Numbered from the stretch's first letter, positions 6,322 through 13,228 are shown. The stretch: 17,804 nucleotides of DNA from Promethearchaeota archaeon (GCA_030615145.1 JAUWZT010000039.1:1-17804); one strand, 5' to 3'. Translations and numbers: made by a program. Notes: generated by a model not told the origin, from the letters alone.

Positions 6322-8958
6322 ATGAAAAAAAATTTAATAAAAAAAATAAGGAAAAAAACAATTTTTGGGTTAAATATAATGAGAAATAAAAGCAAGTTAC
6401 AAATAATCTTATTAGGAATAATATTTGCGTTATCGATTATAGTTAATTACGATTTCATTGACGATCAAGGCGCAAATGAGGGAACTATAGAACATCGAGA
6501 TGAGACTAACTTAAAAAATCTGAAAAATTCGGGATATTGGACAACAAATTTTATACACGTTGATGGTAATTGGTCTAACACTGAAGGGAGTTATTCGTGG
6601 TGTAGCGGTGATGGTTCGTGGAATAATCCCTACACAATTGAAAACGTTACTATTGACGCGAGTACTTCACCTACGGGAAATGGCATTTTCATAAATAATT
6701 CCAAGAATGAGTATTTTATTATCAGAAATTGTACGATTTTCAATGCAGGGAGTGGAATATATGATGGGGGAATCAAATTAGAAAATACAAATAACGGGAC
6801 CTTATCAAATAATAACTGTTCAAACAACCTTCAGAATGGAATATTCTTGTTTAGTAACTGTAAAAATAACACTATTTCCGGAAACACCGCAAATAACAAT
6901 TTATATCAAGGAATATGGTTGTATACTGGTTGCAACAATAACACCATCTCGGGGAACAGCGCATATAACAATGTGTATTCCGGGATAAGATTATTTGACG
7001 GCTGTCACGATAACATCATCTCGGGAAATACAGTAGGTAATTTAGGTTCCTCATTAGATCAAGATAGAGGGATATCTTTAGAAACTGGCTGCAATTACAA
7101 CATCATCTCAGGAAACACCGCAAACTACAATTTGAATCATGGGATATATTTAGATATTGGTTGCAACAATAACGCCATTTCAGGAAACACCGCAAACTAC
7201 AATTGGCAGCAAGGGATATATTTATTAGACAACTGCAATGAAAACATAATCTCAGGAAACACCGTAAATGACAACGATAAGAACGGAATATATTTAAATA
7301 ATTACTGCAATGAAAACACCATCTCGGGAAATACCGCAAACGGCAATCGTGATAAACAAGGGTTAGCATTAGCTACTTTTTGCGATAATAACATCATCTC
7401 GGGAAATACTTTTAACGACAACTATATCGGGATATATTTTGGTGGTGAATGTCATAATAACACCTTTTTGGGAAACGCAGTAAACGACAACGATAAATAC
7501 GGGATATATTTATTAGGCACCTGCAATGAAAACATCATCTCAGGAAACACATTCAGCAATATCGGTGCATTAAGAGGTATTTTTTTAAATTCTGAATGTG
7601 ACAACAATGCCATTTCGGGAAACACAGTAAACAACAATTATCGTGGAATAAATTTATACAATTGTGATAACAACACCATTAAGGGAAATATTGTATTCGA
7701 TAATAATGTTGGGATACAATTAGGAGTTGATTGTTTTGATAATATACTATTTTACAACTACATTTTTAATAATTCAAATAATAACGGGTATGATTCGGGA
7801 TCAAACTACTGGGATAATGGCGTGATCGGTAATTATTGGGACGATTATACTGGTATAGATGCAGATTATGATGGAATTGGAGACACTCCATATGATGTGC
7901 CTGGAGGAGCTGGAAATAAAGATAATAAACCTATAATGATTTATGAGGACATATTCTTTAATTTACCAGATGATTTAACCTATGAAGTTGGAACCGTGGG
8001 ACACAACATTACATGGATTGTTATAAACCCATCAATGCTCCCATTAACTTTTAATGTGTATATGGATGGAACATCTGTTAAAACTGGTCAGTTATTTCCT
8101 GCAATAAATGAAATTGTTATAAATGTTGACGGTCTCGACTCAAGTATTTATGGATTTACTATAGAAGTCGCCGATGGAAATGGTGGAATGTTTACAGATG
8201 GTGTATGGGTTACAGTTACTAACACCAAACCGATATTTACGGCAACGCCAAATGACTTTTCTTACGAAGTAGGGGAAACGGGAAATAATCTCTCGTGGAC
8301 GTTTTCAGATGCGAGTACGAATGATCCTACTTATACTCTTACAAGAAATGTTCTGCCTTTGATCATAGATGATCCCTGTATATCAGGAGAGGCTATTAAC
8401 ATTTCCGTCGATGGACTCGGTGCAGGTTCATATTGTTTCACAATCGAAATCGATGATGGATATGGGGAAGCAATTATGGACTGTGCGTGGGTTACAGTTA
8501 CATCTGAGATAATTCCAAATCTATTATTTGTTGAAATTATTGATCAATCATTTACATTAGAGTATTTTAATATTACTTCTTCTGTATACAATGAAAGTGG
8601 TCAGGGGATTGATTCAGCGACCATTCAGATGTGGTGGAATGGCATAGATGTATCTAATAATGTTGTTGATCTTGGGAATGGATTATATTTTGTGTCTTTG
8701 GAACCAATAGTAGTAGCACCTGGAGAAGATCCAATACTACTTACCATGATCATCTCAGCTGAAGGGTTTCGAGATAAATCCATAGAGACATATATTGCGG
8801 TAGATCCTGATACTATGAGTAAAGATGATGAAGAACTTAGTGAATTTCCTCTCATCATAATCATTATCGCAAGTACATCAATCGCAGGGGGAATCGGAGT
8901 AGCGGGAATTACGATATTTCTATTGCGAAAAAGAAGCCGATTAAATGCAAGTAATTAA
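6322..8958 (+). CDS. Cell-surface NosD-type beta-helix protein with Ig-like domains and C-terminal anchor
   Basis: Large surface protein of 878 residues. A basic N terminus and hydrophobic segment (about 27-41) form a signal or anchor sequence. Residues about 70-510 make a right-handed parallel beta-helix of about 13 coils of 22-29 residues, each built on Cys-x-x-Asn-x-Ile-Ser-Gly-Asn-Thr and closing with Gly-Ile-x-Leu. The helix ends with the NosD/PGF-type segment Gly-Asn-Tyr-Trp-Asp-Asp-Tyr and a Gly-Asp-Thr-Pro-Tyr motif. Two similar Ig/cadherin-like domains (about 542-630 and 632-725, both with Tyr-Glu-Val-Gly near the start) and a third beta domain (about 727-825) follow, then a transmembrane helix (841-868) and Arg/Lys tail. 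Likely role: adhesion or carbohydrate binding; no catalytic site identified. ATG 6322 has GGTGA; ATG 6379 is an alternative start. An in-frame TAA at 8968 aligns with the stop of the LVIVD gene. Confidence 0.9.
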   Translation: MKKNLIKKIRKKTIFGLNIMRNKSKLQIILLGIIFALSIIVNYDFIDDQGANEGTIEHRDETNLKNLKNSGYWTTNFIHVDGNWSNTEGSYSWCSGDGSWNNPYTIENVTIDASTSPTGNGIFINNSKNEYFIIRNCTIFNAGSGIYDGGIKLENTNNGTLSNNNCSNNLQNGIFLFSNCKNNTISGNTANNNLYQGIWLYTGCNNNTISGNSAYNNVYSGIRLFDGCHDNIISGNTVGNLGSSLDQDRGISLETGCNYNIISGNTANYNLNHGIYLDIGCNNNAISGNTANYNWQQGIYLLDNCNENIISGNTVNDNDKNGIYLNNYCNENTISGNTANGNRDKQGLALATFCDNNIISGNTFNDNYIGIYFGGECHNNTFLGNAVNDNDKYGIYLLGTCNENIISGNTFSNIGALRGIFLNSECDNNAISGNTVNNNYRGINLYNCDNNTIKGNIVFDNNVGIQLGVDCFDNILFYNYIFNNSNNNGYDSGSNYWDNGVIGNYWDDYTGIDADYDGIGDTPYDVPGGAGNKDNKPIMIYEDIFFNLPDDLTYEVGTVGHNITWIVINPSMLPLTFNVYMDGTSVKTGQLFPAINEIVINVDGLDSSIYGFTIEVADGNGGMFTDGVWVTVTNTKPIFTATPNDFSYEVGETGNNLSWTFSDASTNDPTYTLTRNVLPLIIDDPCISGEAINISVDGLGAGSYCFTIEIDDGYGEAIMDCAWVTVTSEIIPNLLFVEIIDQSFTLEYFNITSSVYNESGQGIDSATIQMWWNGIDVSNNVVDLGNGLYFVSLEPIVVAPGEDPILLTMIISAEGFRDKSIETYIAVDPDTMSKDDEELSEFPLIIIIIASTSIAGGIGVAGITIFLLRKRSRLNASN
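6859..7760 (+). repeat. In-gene tandem repeat coding beta-helix coils with a Cys ladder
   Basis: About thirteen units of 66-87 bp, each beginning with TGC/TGT and containing a variant of AACATCATCTCGGGAAA. The encoded Cys is in the same register in every coil. The repeats follow the codon frame, so this is protein repeat structure and not CRISPR. Confidence 0.85.
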
Positions 8959-8961
8959 TTC

Positions 8962-8981
8962 AAAACTTAAATTCTATAATT
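8962..8981 (+). repeat. Duplicated 3' flank, copy A
   Basis: AAAACTTAAATTCTATAATT is identical to 10531-10550 at the end of the LVIVD gene. Here it starts 3 nt after the stop codon. Its AAA-ACT-TAA is in frame with the gene and matches the Lys-Thr-stop of the other gene. Confidence 0.75.
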
Positions 8982-8988
8982 ATTTCTA

Positions 8989-8998
8989 TTTTTTTTTT
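8989..8998 (+). terminator. Oligo-T terminator after the NosD-like gene
   Basis: A ten-T run about 30 nt downstream of the stop. Beyond it, 9000-9065 is AT-rich DNA with no feature I can support. Confidence 0.4.
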
Positions 8999-9116
8999 AT
9001 CATGCAAATTTTTTTGATATATCTCATTGCTTCTATTAAATTTTCTATGTTTTCTAAGATGTTGGTTCTTGATTAAACAAGTAACGATTTTAGGAATTAT
9101 ATATTATAGAAGACTT

Positions 9117-9140
9117 GGGAGATTTGAGCGAAATCTTCCC
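9117..9140 (+). promoter_or_regulatory. Hairpin or operator conserved in both surface-gene upstream regions, copy B
   Basis: Counterpart of 6165-6188: GGGAGATT, a TGAGCGA loop, and AATCTTCCC. Pairing is kept although loop bases and one stem base differ. Confidence 0.45.
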
Positions 9141-9214
9141 TTCTAATTAATTTTATTGAAATTCAAACTTCTCTATTTTTTAATTGTAGAATTTCGGTCC
9201 TTATGATTTTTTAT

Positions 9215-9220
9215 TATAAA
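9215..9220 (+). promoter_or_regulatory. TATA box of the uORF/LVIVD transcript
   Basis: TATAAA in TTATTATAAAAA, centred about 56 nt before the ATG at 9273, with the same arrangement as before the NosD-like gene. Confidence 0.5.
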
Positions 9221-9272
9221 AAACCTAGTTAATTAGTAGTGACTTTTAGTCATAAATTTTGGTGAGATTCAA

Positions 9273-9377
9273 ATGAAAAAAAATATAATTAAAAAAAATG
9301 AGAAAAAATTCGAACTTCAAAGTGTTAATTGTAATATTAAAAAGGAATCTTTAAGAAAATTAAAGAGAGTGGCGTAA
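9273..9377 (+). CDS. 34-residue upstream ORF (leader peptide candidate)
   Basis: ATG at 9273 with GGTGA about 7 nt upstream opens 34 codons ending in TAA at 9375-9377, four bases before the ATG of the LVIVD gene in another frame. The peptide is very basic (many Lys, one Cys, no membrane segment). Its first codons are homologous to the N terminus of the 878-residue surface protein, where the same stretch is fused in frame to the signal segment. It is either a true leader peptide, with the main gene translated by coupling or reinitiation, or the relic of an N terminus lost by frameshift. It has the better ribosome site of the two starts. Confidence 0.45.
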   Translation: MKKNIIKKNEKKFELQSVNCNIKKESLRKLKRVA

Positions 9378-9381
9378 ATCA

Positions 9382-10539
9382 ATGCAGAAATCAAAAAAAA
9401 GAATTATTTTACTGATTATTCTACTTATTTCAATGGTTATCGTAATTCCAAATTTGTTAATAAGTATACAGGGCGATATCGAAATTCCCATTGAAGAGAA
9501 GAATCCTAACGAGATTATTAATACACTACCACCCCAAGAATCTTCTGTTTACCACGAAGACACGACTGGAACGGCATATAGTATTTATGTGAGTGGAGAT
9601 TATGCCTATGTGGCGGACGGTAATTCAGGCTTGGCAGTCATCGACATTTCCGACCCGACAAACCCGGGAACGCCCGTCTACGAAGACACGACTGGAGCTG
9701 CATGTGGCGTTTACGTGAACGGAGATTACGCCTACGTGGCAATTGAAACTCAGGGCTTGGCGGTCATCGATGTTTCAGACCCGACAAACCCGGGAACGCC
9801 CGTATACGAAAATACGGCTGGATCTGCACGTAGCGTTTACGTGAGTGGAGATTACGCATACGTAGCGGTTGGGGTTTCGGGTTTAGTGGTCATCGATGTT
9901 TCAGACCCGACAAACCCGGGAACGCCCGTATACAAAAACACGATTGGAGATGCACGTGGCGTTTACGTGAGCGGAGATTATGCCTATGTGGCAGATTCTA
10001 CTCAGGGCTTAGCGATCATCGATGTTTTCGACCCGACAAACCCAGGAATGCCCGTATACGAAAATACGACCGGGTCTGCATGTAATGTTTACGTGAGTGG
10101 AGATTATGCCTATGTAGCGGATGGTAATTCGGGTTTGGCGGTCATCGATGTTTCCGACCCGACAAACCCGGGAACGCCCGTATACGAAGACACGATCTTA
10201 AGTGCACGTGGCGTTTACGTGAGCGGAGATTATGCCTACATAGCGGAATGGACTTCTGGCTTGGCGATCATCGATATTTCAGATCCGATAGACCCGGGAA
10301 CGCCTATATATAAAGACACGACTGGATTCGCTAGTGATATTTGCGTGAGCGGGGATTACATTTATGTAGCGGATGGTGATTCTGGCTTGGCGGTCATACA
10401 AGTCCAAAAGTGGGGAGAAGCAATTCTTTTCGAATTAATTATTATAGCTTCGGTTATTGGCGGAGGAGCAGTAATAGGAGTTGCAGTCCTAATATTAATA
10501 AGAAGAAAGAAGAAAGAAGAAATAATAAATAAAACTTAA
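9382..10539 (+). CDS. LVIVD-repeat beta-propeller surface protein
   Basis: The 385-residue protein has an N-terminal hydrophobic segment (about residues 8-28), a short acidic linker, then seven repeats of 42 residues (from about residue 59; the seventh is incomplete). Each reads Val-x-Val-Ser-Gly-Asp-Tyr-Ala-Tyr-Val-Ala, a variable loop, Gly-Leu-Ala-Val-Ile-Asp-Val-Ser-Asp-Pro-Thr-Asn-Pro-Gly, which is the LVIVD repeat (PF08309). Seven repeats fit one seven-bladed propeller. A Gly-rich transmembrane helix (about 349-371) and Arg-Arg-Lys-Lys-Lys tail anchor it in the membrane with the propeller outside. Role: probably binding or adhesion; ligand unknown. The start ATG 9382 has only a poor ribosome site and follows the uORF stop by four bases. 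The repeat region is more GC-rich than the rest of the window. Confidence 0.9.
   Translation: MQKSKKRIILLIILLISMVIVIPNLLISIQGDIEIPIEEKNPNEIINTLPPQESSVYHEDTTGTAYSIYVSGDYAYVADGNSGLAVIDISDPTNPGTPVYEDTTGAACGVYVNGDYAYVAIETQGLAVIDVSDPTNPGTPVYENTAGSARSVYVSGDYAYVAVGVSGLVVIDVSDPTNPGTPVYKNTIGDARGVYVSGDYAYVADSTQGLAIIDVFDPTNPGMPVYENTTGSACNVYVSGDYAYVADGNSGLAVIDVSDPTNPGTPVYEDTILSARGVYVSGDYAYIAEWTSGLAIIDISDPIDPGTPIYKDTTGFASDICVSGDYIYVADGDSGLAVIQVQKWGEAILFELIIIASVIGGGAVIGVAVLILIRRKKKEEIINKT
9556..10405 (+). repeat. 126-bp tandem DNA repeats inside the LVIVD gene
   Basis: Six full units and one partial unit of 126 bp. The block GACCCGACAAACCCGGGAAC and its neighbours recur almost unchanged at the DNA level, including at synonymous positions, which points to recent expansion or gene conversion. 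Confidence 0.85.
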
Positions 10540-10550
10540 ATTCTATAATT
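10531..10550 (+). repeat. Duplicated 3' flank, copy B
   Basis: Identical to 8962-8981. Here it contains the stop codon (10537-10539) of the LVIVD gene. A nine-T run follows at 10560-10568 and probably terminates the transcript. Confidence 0.75.
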
Positions 10551-10644
10551 TTTGCTAACTTTTTTTTTACTTTTAATTGTTTTTCTCTTAGATAAATACA
10601 TATATTACTCAGATTAAGAGTAATAATATCTTCAGGTTAAAGAT

Positions 10645-10692
10645 GTTTCGACCCTCAATTCTATCGAAAAAAAGCACCCTGAGTTGTTTTAA
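10645..10692 (+). pseudogene. Truncated copy of the 83-aa gene's 3' end
   Basis: Fifteen codons plus stop match the end of the gene at 3495-3746. The encoded residues end in the same Ile-Glu-Lys-Lys-His-Pro-Glu-Leu-Phe; differences are mainly third-position changes (TCT/TCG, ACT/ACC, CAT/CAC) and one Asn to Ser. No start codon or longer frame exists upstream: an in-frame TAA lies at 10624-10626. The parent copy was therefore a working gene before it was truncated. Confidence 0.75.
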
Positions 10693-10865
10693 ACCTTTTT
10701 TATGACCATTATAGTTTAATTTCTATATAGAAGTATTTCTTGTTTATTATTTACTAAGTATTATTTGTATGGTATTCTTTTTTTTTATAAAGGTTCAATA
10801 TTAATATTAATAAATAAACGAGTGTAAAGTATAATTAGGAATATAATATCACACAGTGATCTTCA
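10693..10865. other. Intergenic DNA homologous to 3751-3850
   Basis: Holds the downstream part of the duplicated segment and probably the promoter of the TPR gene (TATA-like AAGTATAATTAG near 10827-10838, about 35 nt before the start). No other gene is seen. Confidence 0.5.
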
Positions 10866-11258
10866 TTGGAATTAGACGAAATTAAAAACAAAGAGATTAT
10901 CGAAAGCATCAATAAGTATTTAACTATACGAGATAACGACAAAGCTCTGGCCATCGTAAACGACCTATTGGATAAGGACCCTTCCAATGAGCAAGGTTGG
11001 CTCTATTTAGGGATCGTCAATCGTCGCTTGGATAAGTTGAAAGATGCCATTAAATGTTTTGAAACTGCTACAGATCTAAATTCTACTTTAATAGAAGCCT
11101 GGGGGTTGCTAACTATTACATATATTGATATGGGAAATGTTAAATCAGCGGAAGAAGTCATGAAAAAAGCTGTAGAATTTAACCCTCTTGACGAGAAAAT
11201 TCAATTTTATCGCGACAATTTAATTCGCGTCTATGAAAAATTTGGACCCTTTTTCTGA
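10866..11258 (+). CDS. Small tetratricopeptide-repeat (TPR) protein
   Basis: The 130-residue protein consists almost entirely of about three TPR units (about residues 14-47, 48-81 and 82-115), recognised by the Gly/Ala and Leu/Tyr spacing: Lys-Ala-Leu-Ala-Ile-Val, Trp-Leu-Tyr-Leu-Gly-Ile-Val, Asp-Ala-Ile-Lys-Cys-Phe-Glu, and so on. TPR proteins act as protein-binding scaffolds; the partner is unknown. No signal peptide or membrane segment is present, so it is cytosolic. The start is TTG at 10866, with GTGATC (complementary to the 16S 3' end) about 8 nt upstream; no nearby ATG fits. It stops at TGA. The upstream DNA is shared with that before the winged-helix gene. Confidence 0.85.
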   Translation: MELDEIKNKEIIESINKYLTIRDNDKALAIVNDLLDKDPSNEQGWLYLGIVNRRLDKLKDAIKCFETATDLNSTLIEAWGLLTITYIDMGNVKSAEEVMKKAVEFNPLDEKIQFYRDNLIRVYEKFGPFF

Positions 11259-11319
11259 GATAAAAATATAATAAGATTACTTCTAAATTTTCTAAATTTT
11301 AAGATGAGAATGAATATCA

Positions 11320-11610
11320 ATGACATTTAAGGGAAAAACAACGATTGAAGGAAGAATTGTTGAAGTTAGAGGGGGCGAGAAGCGTATTTCTCGAGCCTAC
11401 ACTTATGGATATATGTCATTAACCGTTCGTGTGGGTATATATATGTATTCCGTATTAGTTAGCACCTCAAAAATAAATTCCTACGGATTTTTACCTCGTG
11501 TTGGACATTATATTCGAGCGGAAGGAATTAGATCGCCTTCTAAAGACGGCTATCACGATTTCTCAATGAGCTATCTATCATCCCTTGAGCATATCGAACC
11601 TCGAAAGTAA
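11320..11610 (+). CDS. Small protein, possible OB fold
   Basis: The 96-residue product is not recognised with certainty. Its pattern is all-beta: Thr-Ile-Glu-Gly-Arg-Ile-Val-Glu-Val-Arg opens the chain, alternating hydrophobic strands follow, and a His-Tyr-Ile-Arg-Ala-Glu-Gly strand precedes the C terminus. This order fits an OB-fold nucleic-acid-binding protein. It is basic and has many Tyr and Arg. The start ATG at 11320 has only weak purines upstream; a nine-base-shifted ATG at 11304 leads to a stop after eight codons and is not used. It is convergent with the zinc-finger gene on the other strand (19 bp between stops) and lies about 60 bp after the TPR gene. Confidence 0.6.
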   Translation: MTFKGKTTIEGRIVEVRGGEKRISRAYTYGYMSLTVRVGIYMYSVLVSTSKINSYGFLPRVGHYIRAEGIRSPSKDGYHDFSMSYLSSLEHIEPRK

Positions 11611-11629
11611 TCCTGAAAGCATCTAAAAA

Positions 11630-11977
11630 TCAAGTTTTTACTTTTAAAACCTTTTTACCGTTAGAAGTGACTAATTCTAACATTTCGATCTCGTTGAAAT
11701 TAGATTTGAAATAACTCTTTTTTGTTTCTGAACCCAACAATGACGGACTCCGTACTTTCATGAGTTTCTTGATGAAAAAATACTTATCTATATAAGAACC
11801 TATTGCCCAAATAACAAGCATTCGCGAATTCCGATTTTGAACTTGAAGACTCCATTTATCTTTGCATCTAAGCGAGCAAAATCGATGTCTTTTAGTTTTT
11901 TGGGCAATATTCACATGCTCTACGATTTTTTTTTCAGAGTCCTTGAAAGATTCACCACAATACTTACATATCATCAT
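11630..11977 (-). CDS. TRASH/FCS-like zinc-finger protein
   Basis: The 115-residue protein begins with a metal-binding module: Cys-Lys-Tyr-Cys-Gly-Glu-Ser-Phe at residues 4-11, His at about 21 and 31, and Phe-Cys-Ser-Leu-Arg-Cys-Lys-Asp at about 33-40. The Cys-x2-Cys...Phe-Cys-Ser-x2-Cys arrangement fits TRASH or MYM/FCS-type zinc fingers, found in archaeal metal sensors and nucleic-acid-binding proteins. The remainder is basic, includes a hydrophobic stretch too short and mixed for a clear membrane helix, and is not recognised. The function is therefore unknown, with DNA, RNA or metal binding likely. It ends with TGA. ATG-ATG at the start leaves one residue of uncertainty. Confidence 0.7.
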   Translation of the reverse strand: MMICKYCGESFKDSEKKIVEHVNIAQKTKRHRFCSLRCKDKWSLQVQNRNSRMLVIWAIGSYIDKYFFIKKLMKVRSPSLLGSETKKSYFKSNFNEIEMLELVTSNGKKVLKVKT

Positions 11978-12122
11978 GATACGAAGAAAATCCGTTTTTA
12001 AGAGTATTCTCGTTTTAATTATTCAATTAAATAGCGATATTTAAAAGAAAAAGCACTAATTACCGTTTCTAATAAATAGTTTTAAGTTCTTTACATCTTT
12101 GATTTGAATGAAATTAACCAAT

Positions 12123-12383
12123 TCAATCTAATACTCTTACGAATTCATAATCTATGGTAATTGTACTCTTTGTTTCGATTATTTCGCCAAGTATCAACAC
12201 TTTTTTATCTATAAACTTATGCAATACAGGATCGTTCTCCCATAAGTGGGATTTTTTCCTCACGATAATTTTTGACCATCTATTTGCATAATCATCCAGC
12301 GGTTTAATAAAGTATGTAGGTCCTTCTGATAGGGTCCCGACCCCTGCGGTTTTAGCATAAAGAATTCCCGTAATTTCATCCAT
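12123..12383 (-). CDS. Small hypothetical protein, beta-rich
   Basis: The 86-residue protein is not recognised. It is beta-rich, with a strand Ile-Thr-Gly-Ile-Leu-Tyr-Ala-Lys-Thr near the start, a Trp-Ser-Lys-Ile-Ile-Val-Arg-Lys strand, and a Lys-Lys-Val-Leu-Ile-Leu-Gly-Glu-Ile-Ile strand near the end, an order that recalls small OB-fold proteins and loosely the product of 11320-11610. No cysteines, signal or membrane segment. The upstream TTAGGTG, about 10 nt before ATG, may be the ribosome site. It ends with TGA. It lies on the same strand as the DUF4760-like gene but 139 bp away, so it probably has its own promoter. Confidence 0.65.
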   Translation of the reverse strand: MDEITGILYAKTAGVGTLSEGPTYFIKPLDDYANRWSKIIVRKKSHLWENDPVLHKFIDKKVLILGEIIETKSTITIDYEFVRVLD

Positions 12384-12522
12384 CTAATCAAGACACCTAA
12401 ATGAGAAATATAGCAATTATAATGAAAATAAATTGGCGCTTAATAAATTTATACCCTTCATAGAATGTAATTAAATCAGATTAGTATGAGTTATAAAAAA
12501 AAAATTGAATTTTTTTAATTTT

Positions 12523-12921
12523 TTAAACTTTAGGAGGATTTTTCTCTGCCCATAATTGATAATTCTTACCAAAAACTTCATAGTTTTCAAACAATCTAGG
12601 GTTTTTTGCGTCTTTTCGAATACCTTGAATAATATGTTCTACTTTTTCCCAAAGCATAGAACCCCATAAATCAAAGGCTAGATCTTCACTAAGGAGCTCC
12701 TTGTTAACAAGCACGCCTAAAAGTTCTCCATTACTAGCAAATATCATGATGTTTCTATATCCTTCACTTCCCATTGGATACTTGGTTTTGAAATCATCAT
12801 AGTTCTTTTCATCAAGTTCTTCATAGACCCAGAAGTAAGCTTTTTTATTTTCTTCATCCGCAGTGAATACCGCCATTAATTGGAGTAATAATGCCGCATC
12901 TTCTTTTGTTGGTTTTGACAT
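12523..12921 (-). CDS. DUF4760-like cytosolic protein
   Basis: The 132-residue acidic, helical protein has no signal or membrane segment. Its C-terminal half, with Gly-Val-Leu-Val-Asn-Lys-Glu-Leu-Leu, Ala-Phe-Asp-Leu-Trp-Gly, Leu-Trp-Glu-Lys-Val-Glu-His-Ile-Ile and Arg-Lys-Asp-Ala-Lys-Asn-Pro-Arg-Leu-Phe-Glu-Asn-Tyr, reads like the DUF4760 family, whose function is unknown. The N-terminal half contains an Ala-Leu-Leu-Leu-Gln-Leu-Met-Ala-Val-Phe helix. The ATG is preceded by AAGGGGAT about 8 nt upstream. The assignment is by pattern memory only. Confidence 0.65.
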   Translation of the reverse strand: MSKPTKEDAALLLQLMAVFTADEENKKAYFWVYEELDEKNYDDFKTKYPMGSEGYRNIMIFASNGELLGVLVNKELLSEDLAFDLWGSMLWEKVEHIIQGIRKDAKNPRLFENYEVFGKNYQLWAEKNPPKV

Positions 12922-13032
12922 TTTTGTATCCCCTTTATTGATGATAACTTATTATTTAAATTTTTCTTTAAATATCCTCTCACATTTTAAGAATAAAATA
13001 TTTTAAGATAAACCAAAATAACAGGAAAAAGT

Positions 13033-13217
13033 GGTGATATGATATTTATAATCCTGAATTAGCACACATTATAGGTACAACTTCTGAAGAACATAACGCA
13101 GAAGGCACTATAAGCACAATAGACGATTATATTTTGGAAGGGTGTTCTAGCCCAGATAATTGGGATTCGATGGTGCGAAAGTTTAAGCGAAAAAAGAACG
13201 CTGCAAATAAGAAATAG
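13033..13217 (+). CDS. 57-residue protein with apparent ATT start
   Basis: A frame that opens after TGA 13035-13037 runs to TAG 13215-13217 and encodes a protein-like chain (Pro-Glu-Leu-Ala-His-Ile-Ile-Gly near the start, Asp-Asn-Trp-Asp-Ser-Met in the middle, basic end). It has no early ATG, GTG or TTG. A full Shine-Dalgarno site, GGTGAT (13033-13038), lies 5 nt before ATT 13044, the best spacing for a start, so the coding part is probably 13044-13217. The ATG at 13040 in another frame stops after seven codons. The stop is 11 bp before the next gene, which has its own AGAGGTAA site, so the two form a pair. A recent start-codon loss or a one-base frameshift is the alternative. Family not recognised. 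Confidence 0.5.
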
Positions 13218-13228
13218 AGGTAAATAAT

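Larger units (their letters stand above)
6112..6358 (+). repeat. Duplicated upstream region, copy A
   Basis: This stretch, covering the space before the NosD-like gene and its first codons, aligns with 9066-9311 in front of the LVIVD gene. Over 6164-6340 the two are roughly 90% identical by eye with very few indels, covering a hairpin, a TATA box, the Shine-Dalgarno site and the first codons. Confidence 0.9.
9066..9311 (+). repeat. Duplicated upstream region, copy B
   Basis: Near-copy of 6112-6358 placed before the LVIVD gene. The TATA box, Shine-Dalgarno site (GGTGAGAT) and an ATG at 9273 are kept, but this ATG no longer opens the main protein. Confidence 0.9.

Noticed and set aside
7103..7637. 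Minus-strand ORFs opposite the beta-helix repeats
   Set aside because: Their repetitive Cys/Phe-rich products mirror the repeat on the plus strand.
6859..7760. Regular 70-bp repeats that could suggest a CRISPR array or satellite
   Set aside because: They vary in length by whole codons and encode beta-helix coils.
6112..9311. Insertion-sequence ends as explanation of the duplicated upstream regions
   Set aside because: The copies are in direct orientation, contain no terminal inverted repeats or transposase, and extend into coding starts.
9556..10405. Regular repeats that could suggest a CRISPR array
   Set aside because: The units are 126 bp, keep one open frame and encode LVIVD propeller blades.
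11862..12044. Plus-strand ORF of 60 codons
   Set aside because: It mostly overlaps the zinc-finger gene antisense and has no coding features.
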